Origin: a virus
Reading direction: 5' to 3' (one strand)
Virus record (IMG/VR): IMGVR_UViG_3300027969_002424
Location: 62,001 to 126,000 of that record
DNA length: 64,000 nucleotides
Position numbers and translations under genes: made by a program. The notes under the pieces are model-generated. The model was not told where the DNA came from and made no database searches. It saw nothing but the letters and a program-made list of their open reading frames with translations. How positions within the stretch are numbered: the stretch's first letter is position 1; every line of letters starts with the position of its first letter. Positions 52,301 to 57,660 of the stretch are shown here, piece by piece.

Positions 52301-53745
52301 ACATATAAACTAGAATCATAGTTTCCAACATCCCATGCGGTTGTGTCCCACGGTGTGTATTCACCAGAGGCAAATAACCCAGGTGATACTAAATTAGTTA
52401 CTGTTAGTAACTCTATGTTAGTTCCAACACCTTCTACATAGTATTCTGTATTGTTATACGTGTTAGGGAAAATATTTCCTTGGAATATAACTTTTAACCC
52501 GTTAGTGAACACTACTCCATTTGGAGAAGTATATTGTTTTTTACCTAATATGTCTGTTATAACATTAATTTGACTTGTGCTATTATTCTCAACTAGTTTA
52601 ATAATACCTACTCTAGTAGAAATAGTATCATCTTGATAATACAACGTATCTAATATTGGACTATTGTATGGTTCTAATTGTATGTAACCTAAATTATTTC
52701 TATAGAAAAGTCTATTAATCCATTGAGTGCCATATAATGCTATTATTTGCTGTTCGTTTGGAATAGCATCACCTAGTGTCAATGATATGACTGGATTATT
52801 GGTTGCGCCAGTTAGTGTGATTTGATAGAAATTAGTTTCTGTGCCTAAATCATTTTCGCCGGTATTATAAAACATTAGCGTCAATCCATCTAATGATGTT
52901 ATTCCGTCAATGCCACCTATATCATTTACATATGCTCCGTTAACTTGACTATACGGAAGTGTAGAAACAACACCTACTGTATTGTCTCCAGAAAAAATAT
53001 AATCAGCTAGTGCATTTTTTTGCGGAACATTAAATGTAATCGTTCCATCTGATATCCCGTTATTAGTAACTCCGTATACATCACGGGTTTGAAGATTAGT
53101 TTGTGTTGGACTATAGCCAGTGACACCCGGTGCGCCTTGTATCCAAAAATTAGTATTTTGATTAACAACAAATGTATAAGTTCCGCCACGGATTAAGGTT
53201 AGTGTTGGGTTAGCTTCTGCATCAGCTAATGATTCAGATGTTATTACATAATCAGCGGGTTCTGATGCAACTACATAAGTAGCTTGAGTATATACTGCGC
53301 TAGGTTGTACTGTGACACGTTCGGGTCCGGTTGGCAGCCAGTAATATTGATTATAGTTTATTATTTTATCTAAATCAGTAAAAGAATCCCATGAATAAAA
53401 CTGACTACTAAACAATCTACTATTGTCATATGTTATTCCGCCACGTAATGTTAGTGCATCTATTATACCCGGATAACTAATAAAATCTTTTGCAGTAGTA
53501 TCATTTTCTTTTAAGAAAACAACACCTGGATCTAATTGATAATCAGTTCTAGTTTTAGTTGGTTCAGTAACATAATAGTCATTGGCATTAACACCATATC
53601 CAAATTTACTACCAATGTAACCCTCAATTCTTTCAATATTGGGCTGTGCAACTAGCTGGTCCAATGTTGCTGCTAAAAATTGAGCATTGGTGGTAGTTTT
53701 GAATATTTCTGGTAGAAAATCTAGTGTTCTAATTCTTGTTGCCAT
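34366..53745 (-). CDS. Giant baseplate/fibre protein, 6,459 residues (gp7 position)
   Basis: The largest gene in the window, 19.4 kb. The N-terminus (RTLDFLPEIFKTTTNAQFL, then QPNIERIEGYIGSKFG) is that of a family of very large phage baseplate proteins occupying the gp7 position behind gp6. At least nine copies of a module built on VVFTGTxFGGI..xTYYVxxI..TxFTIS..LTxATGSMT are scattered (for example near 51.8, 45.9, 40.9, 39.4, 37.4, 37.0 and 35.4 kb). Four copies of Y.ITSLGTTDWNSIA..VTYAVG..FTA.G.GSGTGTA occur near 41.5 and 35.3-36.4 kb. Two propeller-like zones are visible, FG-GAP-like at about residues 2335-2730 and YCF48-like at about 4950-5230. It probably spans the baseplate periphery and binds cell surfaces. 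Confidence 0.85.
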   Translation of the reverse strand: MATRIRTLDFLPEIFKTTTNAQFLAATLDQLVAQPNIERIEGYIGSKFGYGVNANDYYVTEPTKTRTDYQLDPGVVFLKENDTTAKDFISYPGIIDALTLRGGITYDNSRLFSSQFYSWDSFTDLDKIINYNQYYWLPTGPERVTVQPSAVYTQATYVVASEPADYVITSESLADAEANPTLTLIRGGTYTFVVNQNTNFWIQGAPGVTGYSPTQTNLQTRDVYGVTNNGISDGTITFNVPQKNALADYIFSGDNTVGVVSTLPYSQVNGAYVNDIGGIDGITSLDGLTLMFYNTGENDLGTETNFYQITLTGATNNPVISLTLGDAIPNEQQIIALYGTQWINRLFYRNNLGYIQLEPYNSPILDTLYYQDDTISTRVGIIKLVENNSTSQINVITDILGKKQYTSPNGVVFTNGLKVIFQGNIFPNTYNNTEYYVEGVGTNIELLTVTNLVSPGLFASGEYTPWDTTAWDVGNYDSSLYVPINPDYITIARNSVNRNAWSRSNRWFHIDVINATAAYNNTPALITEYTTDSNKAKRPIIEFYPNLKLFDSGSVGKSPVDFFDTRTTDAFTYVAGQSGYYPDVAGWTTYDAIIAPVSGPITSITATTTYAVTNQILLSSTATLHVNDTISFGGTVFGGIISGTTYYITDIASNLITVSTLKGGESVILTTASGTMTTSIYPYSTTITVPTTGVSGLFEVNQYITDTIGVLPSITLVSDVSVVGSNTIITVTWYSQSIIDGTSIASVVTADTPLDNYALFDGARVVFSVDTTANIRNKIYIARFSTTTPYGVPVITLFEAEDGLVLPDEQTAVYRGYNNIGKDFYFDGNNWYAGQQKTTVNQPPKFDIFDENGISFSDPLVYTSTSFTGSTLFRYGIGSGTDDIYLGFPIRYSSIDNIGDVSFDVSLNLDTFNYVNGTTAITQKVNTGYVYNYTDRINYVRSLGWQTAVSPSVQYQIFEFDWTIVAPVYTFTCDVSPMSSTKTNWPTVQVYINNRYIPNTDYTVTTTNTTTTVNIPLNFDAVETVIQILVLSDQVSNTAYYQIPDNLNNNPFNEDITTANIGDIRGQYQSIFFNNPNTTGEVFGANNYRDLGNLVPWGNRIIQNSASLVLPGVFLRNQTHDVIDALLYNSRQYITFKNLLIDTINNSSYSTMLTPAQMLDNAIIQMNAARNNEQPFFWSDMIPAKAPYVTNTYSFANSLDTSIYPLSQIYNFTTANYNGVLVYLTRNEKQTQLIKGIDYTISIDSPTLTVTTDLQPNDKITVNEYNQTYGSYAPNTPTKLGLYPATVPAVVLDTAYNPETYFIVGHDGSFTKLYGNYNPGTGKLVDFRDQVLLEYETRVYNNLKLSETVPAGSYEGVIIPGFFRETGYTYDEFLQIYSESFLNWVGQNRIDYKTQFYNKNNQFSYNYVDSGNKINRQPIEQGYFRGLYLYYYDTSTPDQTPWEMLGIANKPTWWETRYGAAPYTSDNLVLWEDLAEGLVWNNGNSYIKPNYARPDLLKIIPVDSNGNLVSPLISIVGAYDENAFQRDWVVGDVGPAEFSYRRSSTWPFDLMRILAVTKPADFFNLGVDVDNYKYNAEFNQFLVNNINHLIISDIPIYGSGTPATSYINWIVDYEKQVGVDATTNITTLLNNLDVRLVYRLAGFSDKNLLKFYVEKSSANSNNSSLLIPDESYQVLLYENQPFDRIVYSGVIVQVTDRGYKVFGNSQTNAYFKVLAPKPNPAVETITVDNLTVRVATDFYDRTVTVPYGTEFYTVQQVSQFLVSYGEYLIQKGVVFDEIENGIPINWNQMIAEFLYWAQTGWAVGSITSINPAAKILSINKESSIVQPLTLQQFNFILNQNLYPISGTDMSVVRDGTAFTVTALNDGDTISYGQFNISNIEHGIVFNNLTLFNDVIYNLVTGLRQNRITVRGTKTAEWNGTVDAYGFILNQDNIQEWTREVKYTQGSIVKYKNRYWTAITIVQAKETFDEQEWLQTDYDQIQKGLLPNSQTRSYESTLYYDVNRANLENDADLLSFSLIGYRPRDYMALADLTDITQVNVYKNMIKDKGTLNAASAFKGATLAQGGIDYELYENWAIKSGEFGGVLNNNFIQFKLNQTELTGNPSIVGLTNGIAINGVQQQVPIYSVFNYGRPITDVDILPTIANTYPSELYPTAGYVNYDDVKMASYYYSGLSTAQNSVGTTIPITEFYVRDYAWLANYLSDWKVYTPASLGSVIAAQNNLNGTVTIRFNQAHNLTVYQVFAIVNFDVAIDNYYIVAAVVDTNRVIINLSLDPNITSLTGQGVGFRMQNQRVATAPEIINLPLLDNEFNKLKVWVDTNNDGSWAVYRKSLNYQYTNEITELSSNNFGSAVAYTDTLGYLIGDSGAGTVNRYRYYSDSNSYSSIQTLTHGASFGSNITYIDDLFVISEPTGSPNVYIYQLINTTLSNTLDLYQTIAAPVGVTTWGTSTALSGDQIWLYISDIDNNYVYVYRKSALTDLYEYSTRITVAGLVSGDTFGYSIATDYYGDTVVVGTPYKDYDVNTANYGYTYVFSRTVQNTISRTSNQPFIPIVIPLAWTPTTVSQTATATDSTTDRITVSSSAGFSVNDPVVFSGTLISAGAIAADTVYYVYDKPTSTTFRIALTRDATAPIDLITASGSMTVTVQTTPLFVSVNGTSLDDNTYAVTGSSLYVYSSQSPTINAGDLINISGSNFVLTQTLTNEETPRVGVEFGTSVDVNRYANEILIGAPYELSDKNYEGAVHRYTNAGEKYGMIVGDTTCTITAPRNILINGFNVILPIGDATSAATSINIVSIPNVYATTLNGKLVISLVDTTIGTAGNKLSLSVVDNATLSEIGITIYTQTQKIMCPHLDGRTQFGTVVKFDKSYSGSFIASAPVGARYTSTTFDFTDDELDNDTVFDNNATQWIDVFTNAGAVYMFDYLSAYNENIDNPGNFVYAQSTNSKDLDYGTQPYYGTALDFNSNHVTIGTPNFVPNTGYNGQVITYVSQSSTPDWAVYRSSAPVVDVNGIFNIQLFSALTNNTLENLDYIDPLQGKLLGAVAENIDITSNNDPAGYNSPADTQGGIVWSSDKVGQLWFDTSNTRFMNYHQNDVSYNSQWWGRVFPGSDVAVYSWISSNVPPSQYTGPGVPYNIDNYSVGGVINAEGLIAPIYYFWARNTNIIFEKLGKTLSDTVLEYYIIQPQATGITYFAPLLPSVYALYNAFAYINANDTVLNIGYATGSNNDVPHNQYSLIRANYADDFLSGTPGSGAGYQYRGAVGIDQPIGLYNRMLDSMCGVDNAGGVVPDPLLPKAVQTGVLSRPRQGFFYDRFGALKNYLQYANTVLAQFPIAEIRNPVFLTETGEAFDTTQYWYYINWWATGYNDATKASIQVPLYADLSTLEVAAGTIVKVISNGSGNGETYIYGADGLWTRIGLDNGTIEFSSVLWDYPSARLGFGDNFFDTTPFDSYPSTETRYIVRALNEEIYTNELLIFRNKSLILLFEYIQSETIESQNYLTWLNKTSFLDVSHTIRELVPIEVFRSDNQLFLEGYLNEVKPYHVVIKEFLFKYTRTDVFEGDITDFDLPAQWNANIGEFVSPQLVYNGGDSVYQYPPTSSIWDSNAYTEWYNNYGLSIGVFVDETQSYIGQKDFQISVLDSYLSLNTSYCYVGNVNGFPINGTITIGEEQIGYSGKDLLNNQLTGLTRGMNGTTITQHLPGEYIFMDLPPVIILNTGRNYINPPQITAYVDTTIYPEPRVPAQLQAIMSLGTVIGVEVINPGSGYAVLPNIVIDPAYILSIDSSQVNVLDNTININTAYDLQTGDVIVYSVGSNSTTIEGLIEGQQYYVNLLEITPSPVFALYTMYQEAIQDHNRVVFGNSGTGTQNFSIGAIGYCILNSMPIRENVITLRFDRTTYTSQVIDWAPGGLYGSFYAGDLHNSNQISSSSIKLYEEYPSIDSILASAAGATFEILDAENQQTLTWSSRTRNTVQTYGSSYSTVAYQNAIRINPSSGGAAVAGDIGSTIGFYIGMPVKFVGSTIGTSLVDSTTYYVKSLVQLPNANSTSSSNLDIGYNYVITVLGDTDWNSVADTVGVTYAVGDVVISKFVASGTGTAALLEDTGFTISDTVGIDGVPGAVFVQNTATIVTAGLILYVGQLVNQAILTINYTGLRNAVATTRTTNNVTVLLTPTGQNGTIGFYTTMPLFFVTNSAGNNETFGNIVENKIYYVLTVIDLETFTMSATNELPVMFEVTATSSSNNSITCETTQGLTINEPIIFTGTTFGNIVAGATYYVREKFTNGTSFSVSTSVNGEAVTLTTATGSCMLNSQDLAVQLTDGSGSMTLNVNLPVSPGQITGQQFTLYQTSQQYSGLSGTISNLLTRSISATLATVNRICISTFSGGLTNIYNGLKFNVGNDIGGLTTTGGPYTVTGTGTTALTVTDTTSSTNWLTAPLSLNPNLTDVLYVGMPIYFTGTSIGGVSLNLVYYVFSIDSSPPADTGRFTISEDQLFGSVYNVTTDSGLMTLSGEGYITVGTSLLNSTQAATITDSSTPTAATITVANGSAFPNGTAVVLSSTGTLPAPFNVYTTYYVANKSGNTFNLVYVVGGTTIKTTTTGSGTHYVLETQVQLVQEVVTDPNFDVSYILGGYRIVITSAGQGYAVDNTVTIAGSSIGGISPANDLTLTALTIDSIGGITSAVCVGTPAGVVEQYYLEVISSNQVAVYSNPELTAPVSGQNFSYSGITSTTATETVAASDRITVTSSASFNVNEPVVFTETVFGGISLGLTYYIYDKPTSTTVRISTLPALLSSLVQLTDATGSMTMASSGDYALLPEPFYFTPSIVKFNNRVYQCVVSNNDNEFIIGKWELLSPDNRNLNALDRIIGYYQPTVNMPGKDLAQLVNGITYPNSTYLGNAFAPADEYTLNTILTDQTFYPVGLNGQSIAVKDSTYFIASNSSDYSSINTSTLSNWTINKLSNTPINVTSIIYTGGTSGKFILSSNNTATPILVSDDGINWDATALYNSTDPILLASSGVTLNCVTNSSIASATVAVGSSIITSVTQPNDNVPYTWDETFTFTNGFTNEFNGVAYVSTAGFTGFIAVGLGQAASSGTVAPTNYGIIYSSADGFTWTQVPFTATSFSLNSIAGNSQTIVIVGDNGVIYTSFNGTTWFPQTSPVATNLNNVTWSTYLSTFIAVGDNGVILTAPTNGITWTQQTSNVTENLQSSVSDNVSGLLIVIGYNNTMLRSTNSTTWTLDNYVNTPAPIYNVQGDSFTEGYGPEELVAGVVSDNITMIVNTRPGTNWDQTIYQNIGYNVVSLEIAPTSGTQTQYSFINAVNVPIQISVFMIDYTTELSTTMILGSDYTIDWINKIVILSNPITYVSSTIHDNLRIDVYEVGNGDQLVKSNTEADPIKYNEVTGFSEIDVNANYSAGIYQGSGLIKPTTSPVTAYALSTNGINNTIQCDSVDDFVLNGAITFSGAVFGNIVEDQTYYVKSIGYTTNRITISDTYNSSTGTAGTIFFLSTASGLMDAIIQTGLGAAWSPPAVYHNGNLLVLGYTATVLRTKSSTNTITTITTSGLIVNTPIVFSETIFGGIVHHQTYYIKSIYDSNEFTISETVSGPVFQLTNATGSAEFISNDYSIGISTNGITAAIIFAANYDNTVDYLVYSFLGQTVPTQYGYTLPQTQLFIGDGSTDSFALDYFVGEDNPTNAIVEINGLRQSLSTYTISADNDSILFDTPPNVNDNISVTSYNLTERQYFSTSELTSSYTVAPIINVNNVITPTTAIIGITSTQAGSATVVNAGSFTTTKQYIIVSLGTTTNWNTVAGTTGVTYAVGSLFTAATVGSGNGTAKLANSLISTADPSLNLTVGQSIQFKTANINAGSFISSTQYCITSLGNTDWQSIASSYNWLSGYPVVGGIFTANAIGSGSGTAVLTTINGISTIGTNYTVSAITTNPNAAYAFTIQDELSASPTVTTGAVATVLTGYAGGFSAVTVTTSITPNFILNSLVRIDGVIGSVQLNNNLYYVRPMSTTQYELYTEPYNPALYAVNYPVTTISTYVSGGYIWIDGVFTIHDTVATATDDNGNRITVASTDILISNTPVYFTKYPAPSETNILGNILAKHKYYIFAVRPEISAGNFIIGNEYEITSLGTTNWNAIGYVGTPVTLGTFVATGTGTGTGTANGLQEFTISETPFPYQEEVQLVDASGSIYVTQYEQVNVDRLWVTINGYRVPSSSLRLNSYNNLSILSNIQTSDEVIITSMMPTASPNEETYLLNVSQQGDASVYRANHQTRTWLVSPLEILQDIIYLNDVTRVTDSIIQTVTAPALVDGTFNIGLISNKNVICHIQVYNNTTGLFLGGANFAIVIEDTAPILQIQPIGVSVGDSLTITTVEGRLLYINGEQIGFNECDLVANTVSQLTRGANGTGMQAYIPVYSEAFGLIPNNRMSDVLYSATWNPIPGIYNTEDGDPLQIAYTQGANFLRTDIT

Positions 53746-53772
53746 TTTAAAAATCTTTTAGTTATATATTAC

Positions 53773-56700
53773 TTATGCTATCTGTAATTCGGCGGGTGTC
53801 AAAGCCGCAATGACAAGTACATCATTTGAAGTCGCTGCATTTACAAAAATTTCGTAAGGCAAACATTTAATCTCATACAAATCTCCAAATTTCATTGTTG
53901 GATCATTGGGTACTAATACACATGAACTAACATACTCTCCAATTTGATTATGTATGTACGCACTTAATTCACTAAAGTAAAAAGTATCTCCAAAGTCCCA
54001 ATTGTTAATATTAAAGTAATTATTCATGGCGGTCAAAGTTGCACTACGAATTTCACTATCACTCGCATTCGTTGCAGAATTTTTAATTACTTTAATTGTT
54101 CCTCTTAATGCGGCTGCTGCTTTAGCACCAAATAATGGTTTAAACACTACACTGTTTATAATAGTATTATCAGTCAACATTTTATAATCTTGTACTTTAC
54201 TATACTCAGTAGTTAAATCATTAATAGTTGGTTTAGTTGGCATAGGCACAGTACCAGTAGTATCTTGTATCCAATTTTGATATTCAGTATAATATGCTTG
54301 TGTTACCACGTATAAATCAATAATATTAGTGGTTGCAGGGTCAATGCGTGTAGTGTTATTACTGTTATGACGATATTGGAATTGCAATCCTTGACGCCCT
54401 GGTTTCATACTATATTGTGGTTGCTCAACTAAAGTATAGTACGGAGTAGTTATTGTTGGATCTTGTACAGTTATGTAAAATACATTATCTGTATAAGCAT
54501 AGAACAATTGTCCTTCTGAATAATCATATTTTACAACATCTATATCTGTTGCAGTTGCATATTGATATGAAACAGTAGTGCTTGAAATTAATTCTGTTCT
54601 AGTTAGATTGATAGCATCCTGTATTTCTTCAAAAAAAGTGTATATTCCAATATTAGTATTTCCAGTTACATATCCGGTAACATCATAAAAGAAATCTGGA
54701 TTGTCTACTACCGTTCTATTATTAACATCAATACTAGCAACTTGAACTTCAAAATCATTTATATAACCATCACTTTCAACTGTTTGACCAATGATACTAC
54801 TACTAACTGCTTTAGCCAAAGGATAATTTGAATTTGGTTGTGTATTAGTAGCGAGAATGTTTATAAAGTCTTGCAATATTAGTCCAGAAAAAGGATCATA
54901 TACTAATTTACCAGCTTCATATGTAAATCTAGTATCAGCTACACTACCAAAGTAATAATTCAATGATTTATAAGTAACCGTATATCTATTGTATCCAGTG
55001 CTAGTAAATTTAACAAAATATCCAGTTTGTGACGTAGGGTCTACACTCCATCTATCTTGTGCAATAGTTAACGAATTATCAAATACTAAAGTAAAATTTT
55101 GTTGTAGTTCTAATCTAATGATACATTCATTGGTTACTGTATTAGGTAACGTATTTTGAAACGCTGGAATTACAGTGGTGATAATTGCACCTGTAGGAAT
55201 ATAGTTGTTTAATGTAATTGGACCGGTACCATTGGCAAATTGTCCTAATCCATTATTATATCCATCACCTATAACATTTAATACAGTTGTCCAAATAGAT
55301 GTTATATTAGATGGACCAGCAACACCGTATACTAATCTATTATTACTATCGAAATAGTAACTATCGGGTGCTATAAATTTTATCAATGCACCTTTGGTTA
55401 AATACTTTAAGTTGTATGTTGAATATGTGCCGGCTGGAATTGGAGTATCATTTCCGTTTATCAAATCATAAAAATAACCAGTCGAACTATTAGCATCTAC
55501 TGTGCTAGTATGCCAATATATTAAATCATCATCAGAACTTATAGTAGTACTGTACCTAGGATAGTTCTGAACATAATATTGCAGTGACTTATTATCACCC
55601 AATATATTAGACAACGTATCGTTTAAGAAGGTTTGTATATCACTAAGATTAGTAATGTTTAGTAATGCATACCCATCAGTATCATCTAACCAAATGCCAC
55701 CGTCATTTGCATAACTGTTAGTACTACTATATTTTCCAGTTGGGTCAAGTAAATCTAAATTTTTACTTACACCCACACTACTACGATTAATCGCTTTACT
55801 TTTAATAATTGAACTGTACAGAGTATACGGAAAGTTATTGTAATCTTCTCCATTAACCATACGATTTTGTGTATAGTAACGACTTGGCGCTCTTTGTTTG
55901 ATATCAGCTAATGTTTCTCTAGCCTGTGCGTTTGTGACAGGGGTTTGCAAAGATAAACCAATTGTCAATGTCTCTACACGACCAACTCTACTAACATAAT
56001 TCATTGTAACAGTAAGATTTTGAATTTGTGTAGGTTGAATAGTATAGGTCAATGCATTGCCTGCACGAACATATGCTCTAAAGTTACCAACTGGAATTTC
56101 ACTAAACACCCCATCACCAAAAACATAACTCACTTGGTCATTGAATCTACTGTTTACAGAATAAATTTGTCTAACACTATTTTGTGTTTGTAGATATGCA
56201 TTTGCATAGATGTTATCTACTTTAATCCAAAGACCAAACGTACCATTTGTTTGACTTATTTGATATAGCCATGTGTCAGTATTATTAACACCTTGTATAG
56301 ACCCAATATCAAGCACTTGATTAGCTATTTGATTTTGATATGCAAAATCAAAATTTTGTAATGACCCTTGCTTGAAGTAAAAGAAAAATCCTGTGTTTGG
56401 ACTACCGTAACCTAATTTATCGTTACGATACAACATATTAAATTGACTGGTAGGTGCAGGAGGAATTTCATATACATAATCTTCACCTACTGTACTGACA
56501 CTACACAATTCAAAATTCATGTTCATCCCGTTAACTGTGGTAGAAAATGGTACAACAGGACTAGTTCCAGCTGGAATTTGTAATGTATATTCGTCTGTTT
56601 TTACTCCGAGAATTTGTGCAGAGTTTGCAGGAAGGCCCACACGTTGTGTGTTTACCAATGCTGCATTAATAATTGTATTATATTGTTCTAACCAATTTGG

Positions 56701-57147
56701 GTTAGCCGGGTCGTTCCACAATATAGGAATATTAGCTAGGTTAAATCCATTCAAATCAGTAAGATTTTGAGTAGTACGAACACTAGTTACTTTCAAGTAA
56801 CCTTCTGCTGTTAAATTTCGTTTAGGCGTATAGCTTACAAGATTAGCTAATTTGATAACACTGTCTCTGCGTTCAGCAGTATCAATAAAGTTTTCACGGG
56901 TATTTAAGTCGTTGCGGAAAGCAAGACCTTGGCCCATAAACGCCATAACGTCAAGCAATGCAATAAATTCTGAACTCTCAATATAATCATTGAACGTTTC
57001 AGGATAGTATATACGTAGATAATCTATGAAACTTTTACGTAATGTTTCATAGTCATAACTACGGAAATCTGCCTGTTGGAAAGTCTGATAAATGGTTTTC
57101 CAGTCATTTACCCCAAATATTGCTGATTGTCTTGAACTTGTAGCCAT
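53773..57147 (-). CDS. Baseplate wedge protein gp6-like
   Basis: 1,124 residues. The N-terminal 130 residues are recognisable as T4 gp6 type: FRSYDYETLRKSFIDYLRIYYPE, ESSEFIALLDVMAFMGQGLAFRNDLNTRENFI, and LANLVSYTPKRN (quoted in parts). gp6 forms the iris that connects baseplate wedges. T4 gp6 is 660 residues, so this one has a large extra region, mostly beta-rich, from about 550 on; the Tyr/Thr/Asn-rich C-terminal half resembles that of large marine and freshwater myophages. The start is 18 bases from a GATAAATA motif. Confidence 0.9.
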   Translation of the reverse strand: MATSSRQSAIFGVNDWKTIYQTFQQADFRSYDYETLRKSFIDYLRIYYPETFNDYIESSEFIALLDVMAFMGQGLAFRNDLNTRENFIDTAERRDSVIKLANLVSYTPKRNLTAEGYLKVTSVRTTQNLTDLNGFNLANIPILWNDPANPNWLEQYNTIINAALVNTQRVGLPANSAQILGVKTDEYTLQIPAGTSPVVPFSTTVNGMNMNFELCSVSTVGEDYVYEIPPAPTSQFNMLYRNDKLGYGSPNTGFFFYFKQGSLQNFDFAYQNQIANQVLDIGSIQGVNNTDTWLYQISQTNGTFGLWIKVDNIYANAYLQTQNSVRQIYSVNSRFNDQVSYVFGDGVFSEIPVGNFRAYVRAGNALTYTIQPTQIQNLTVTMNYVSRVGRVETLTIGLSLQTPVTNAQARETLADIKQRAPSRYYTQNRMVNGEDYNNFPYTLYSSIIKSKAINRSSVGVSKNLDLLDPTGKYSSTNSYANDGGIWLDDTDGYALLNITNLSDIQTFLNDTLSNILGDNKSLQYYVQNYPRYSTTISSDDDLIYWHTSTVDANSSTGYFYDLINGNDTPIPAGTYSTYNLKYLTKGALIKFIAPDSYYFDSNNRLVYGVAGPSNITSIWTTVLNVIGDGYNNGLGQFANGTGPITLNNYIPTGAIITTVIPAFQNTLPNTVTNECIIRLELQQNFTLVFDNSLTIAQDRWSVDPTSQTGYFVKFTSTGYNRYTVTYKSLNYYFGSVADTRFTYEAGKLVYDPFSGLILQDFINILATNTQPNSNYPLAKAVSSSIIGQTVESDGYINDFEVQVASIDVNNRTVVDNPDFFYDVTGYVTGNTNIGIYTFFEEIQDAINLTRTELISSTTVSYQYATATDIDVVKYDYSEGQLFYAYTDNVFYITVQDPTITTPYYTLVEQPQYSMKPGRQGLQFQYRHNSNNTTRIDPATTNIIDLYVVTQAYYTEYQNWIQDTTGTVPMPTKPTINDLTTEYSKVQDYKMLTDNTIINSVVFKPLFGAKAAAALRGTIKVIKNSATNASDSEIRSATLTAMNNYFNINNWDFGDTFYFSELSAYIHNQIGEYVSSCVLVPNDPTMKFGDLYEIKCLPYEIFVNAATSNDVLVIAALTPAELQIA

Positions 57148-57164
57148 AAGTATTCTCTTTTAAG

Positions 57165-57172
57165 TATTTATC
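57165..57172 (-). promoter_or_regulatory. Candidate T4-type late promoter (GATAAATA)
   Basis: Lies in the 51-base gap between gp25 and gp6, 18 bases before the gp6-like ATG. The best placed of the late-type motifs. Confidence 0.5.
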
Positions 57173-57198
57173 ATACTTGAAAACATGGGTTTTTTAGG

Positions 57199-57648
57199 TT
57201 ACTGAATAGAAGCAGTATTGGTAGCATTATTAAAAAATACGTTTAATAACTGCGCTTGATTGAAGGGAGATACTGCTAATTCTAATTCTAACAATATTCC
57301 GTTTTCTTGCGGGAAGGCTCTGACTGAATTCAATATTAATCTTGGATCTAATCCAGCTACCCTGCGTATTTCAGTTTCTAATTGAAACTGTACATCTGCT
57401 GTATTTGGCTCAAAAACAAAGGACCAAAGCGTGGTTCCATACCCTGGTTGTCCTACTTTTTGACCTTGCGATATATTCAACGCATTTACAAAATCTTGTA
57501 GTACTAATGGAACATCCACTAACATAAATTTATTTCCAATATTTACTGGATCGATTAGTGAACCGGTACCTCCCGCTGGACCAGTAGGTAAATTAGTTGA
57601 CCTAGGTTCGTTTGCTGTTATGGTACTGAATCCGACGTATGAGGGCAT
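57199..57648 (-). CDS. Baseplate wedge protein gp25-like
   Basis: 149 residues, the usual gp25 size (T4 gp25 is 132). It has the family features: an N-terminal strand, VPLVLQDFVNALNISQGQKVGQPGYGTTLWSF (quoted as VLQDFVNALN, QPGYGTTLW), then QLETEIRRVAGLDPRL, and a C-terminal beta end LLELELAVSPFNQ. gp25 is the conserved part that couples wedge and tail sheath. Its place before gp6 is the normal T4-like order. Confidence 0.92.
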   Translation of the reverse strand: MPSYVGFSTITANEPRSTNLPTGPAGGTGSLIDPVNIGNKFMLVDVPLVLQDFVNALNISQGQKVGQPGYGTTLWSFVFEPNTADVQFQLETEIRRVAGLDPRLILNSVRAFPQENGILLELELAVSPFNQAQLLNVFFNNATNTASIQ

Positions 57649-57652
57649 GATG

Positions 57653-57660
57653 TATTTATG
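57653..57660 (-). promoter_or_regulatory. Candidate T4-type late promoter (CATAAATA)
   Basis: Lies between the spike gene and gp25, 4 bases before the gp25 ATG. Too close for a normal leader, so perhaps leaderless or fortuitous. Confidence 0.3.
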
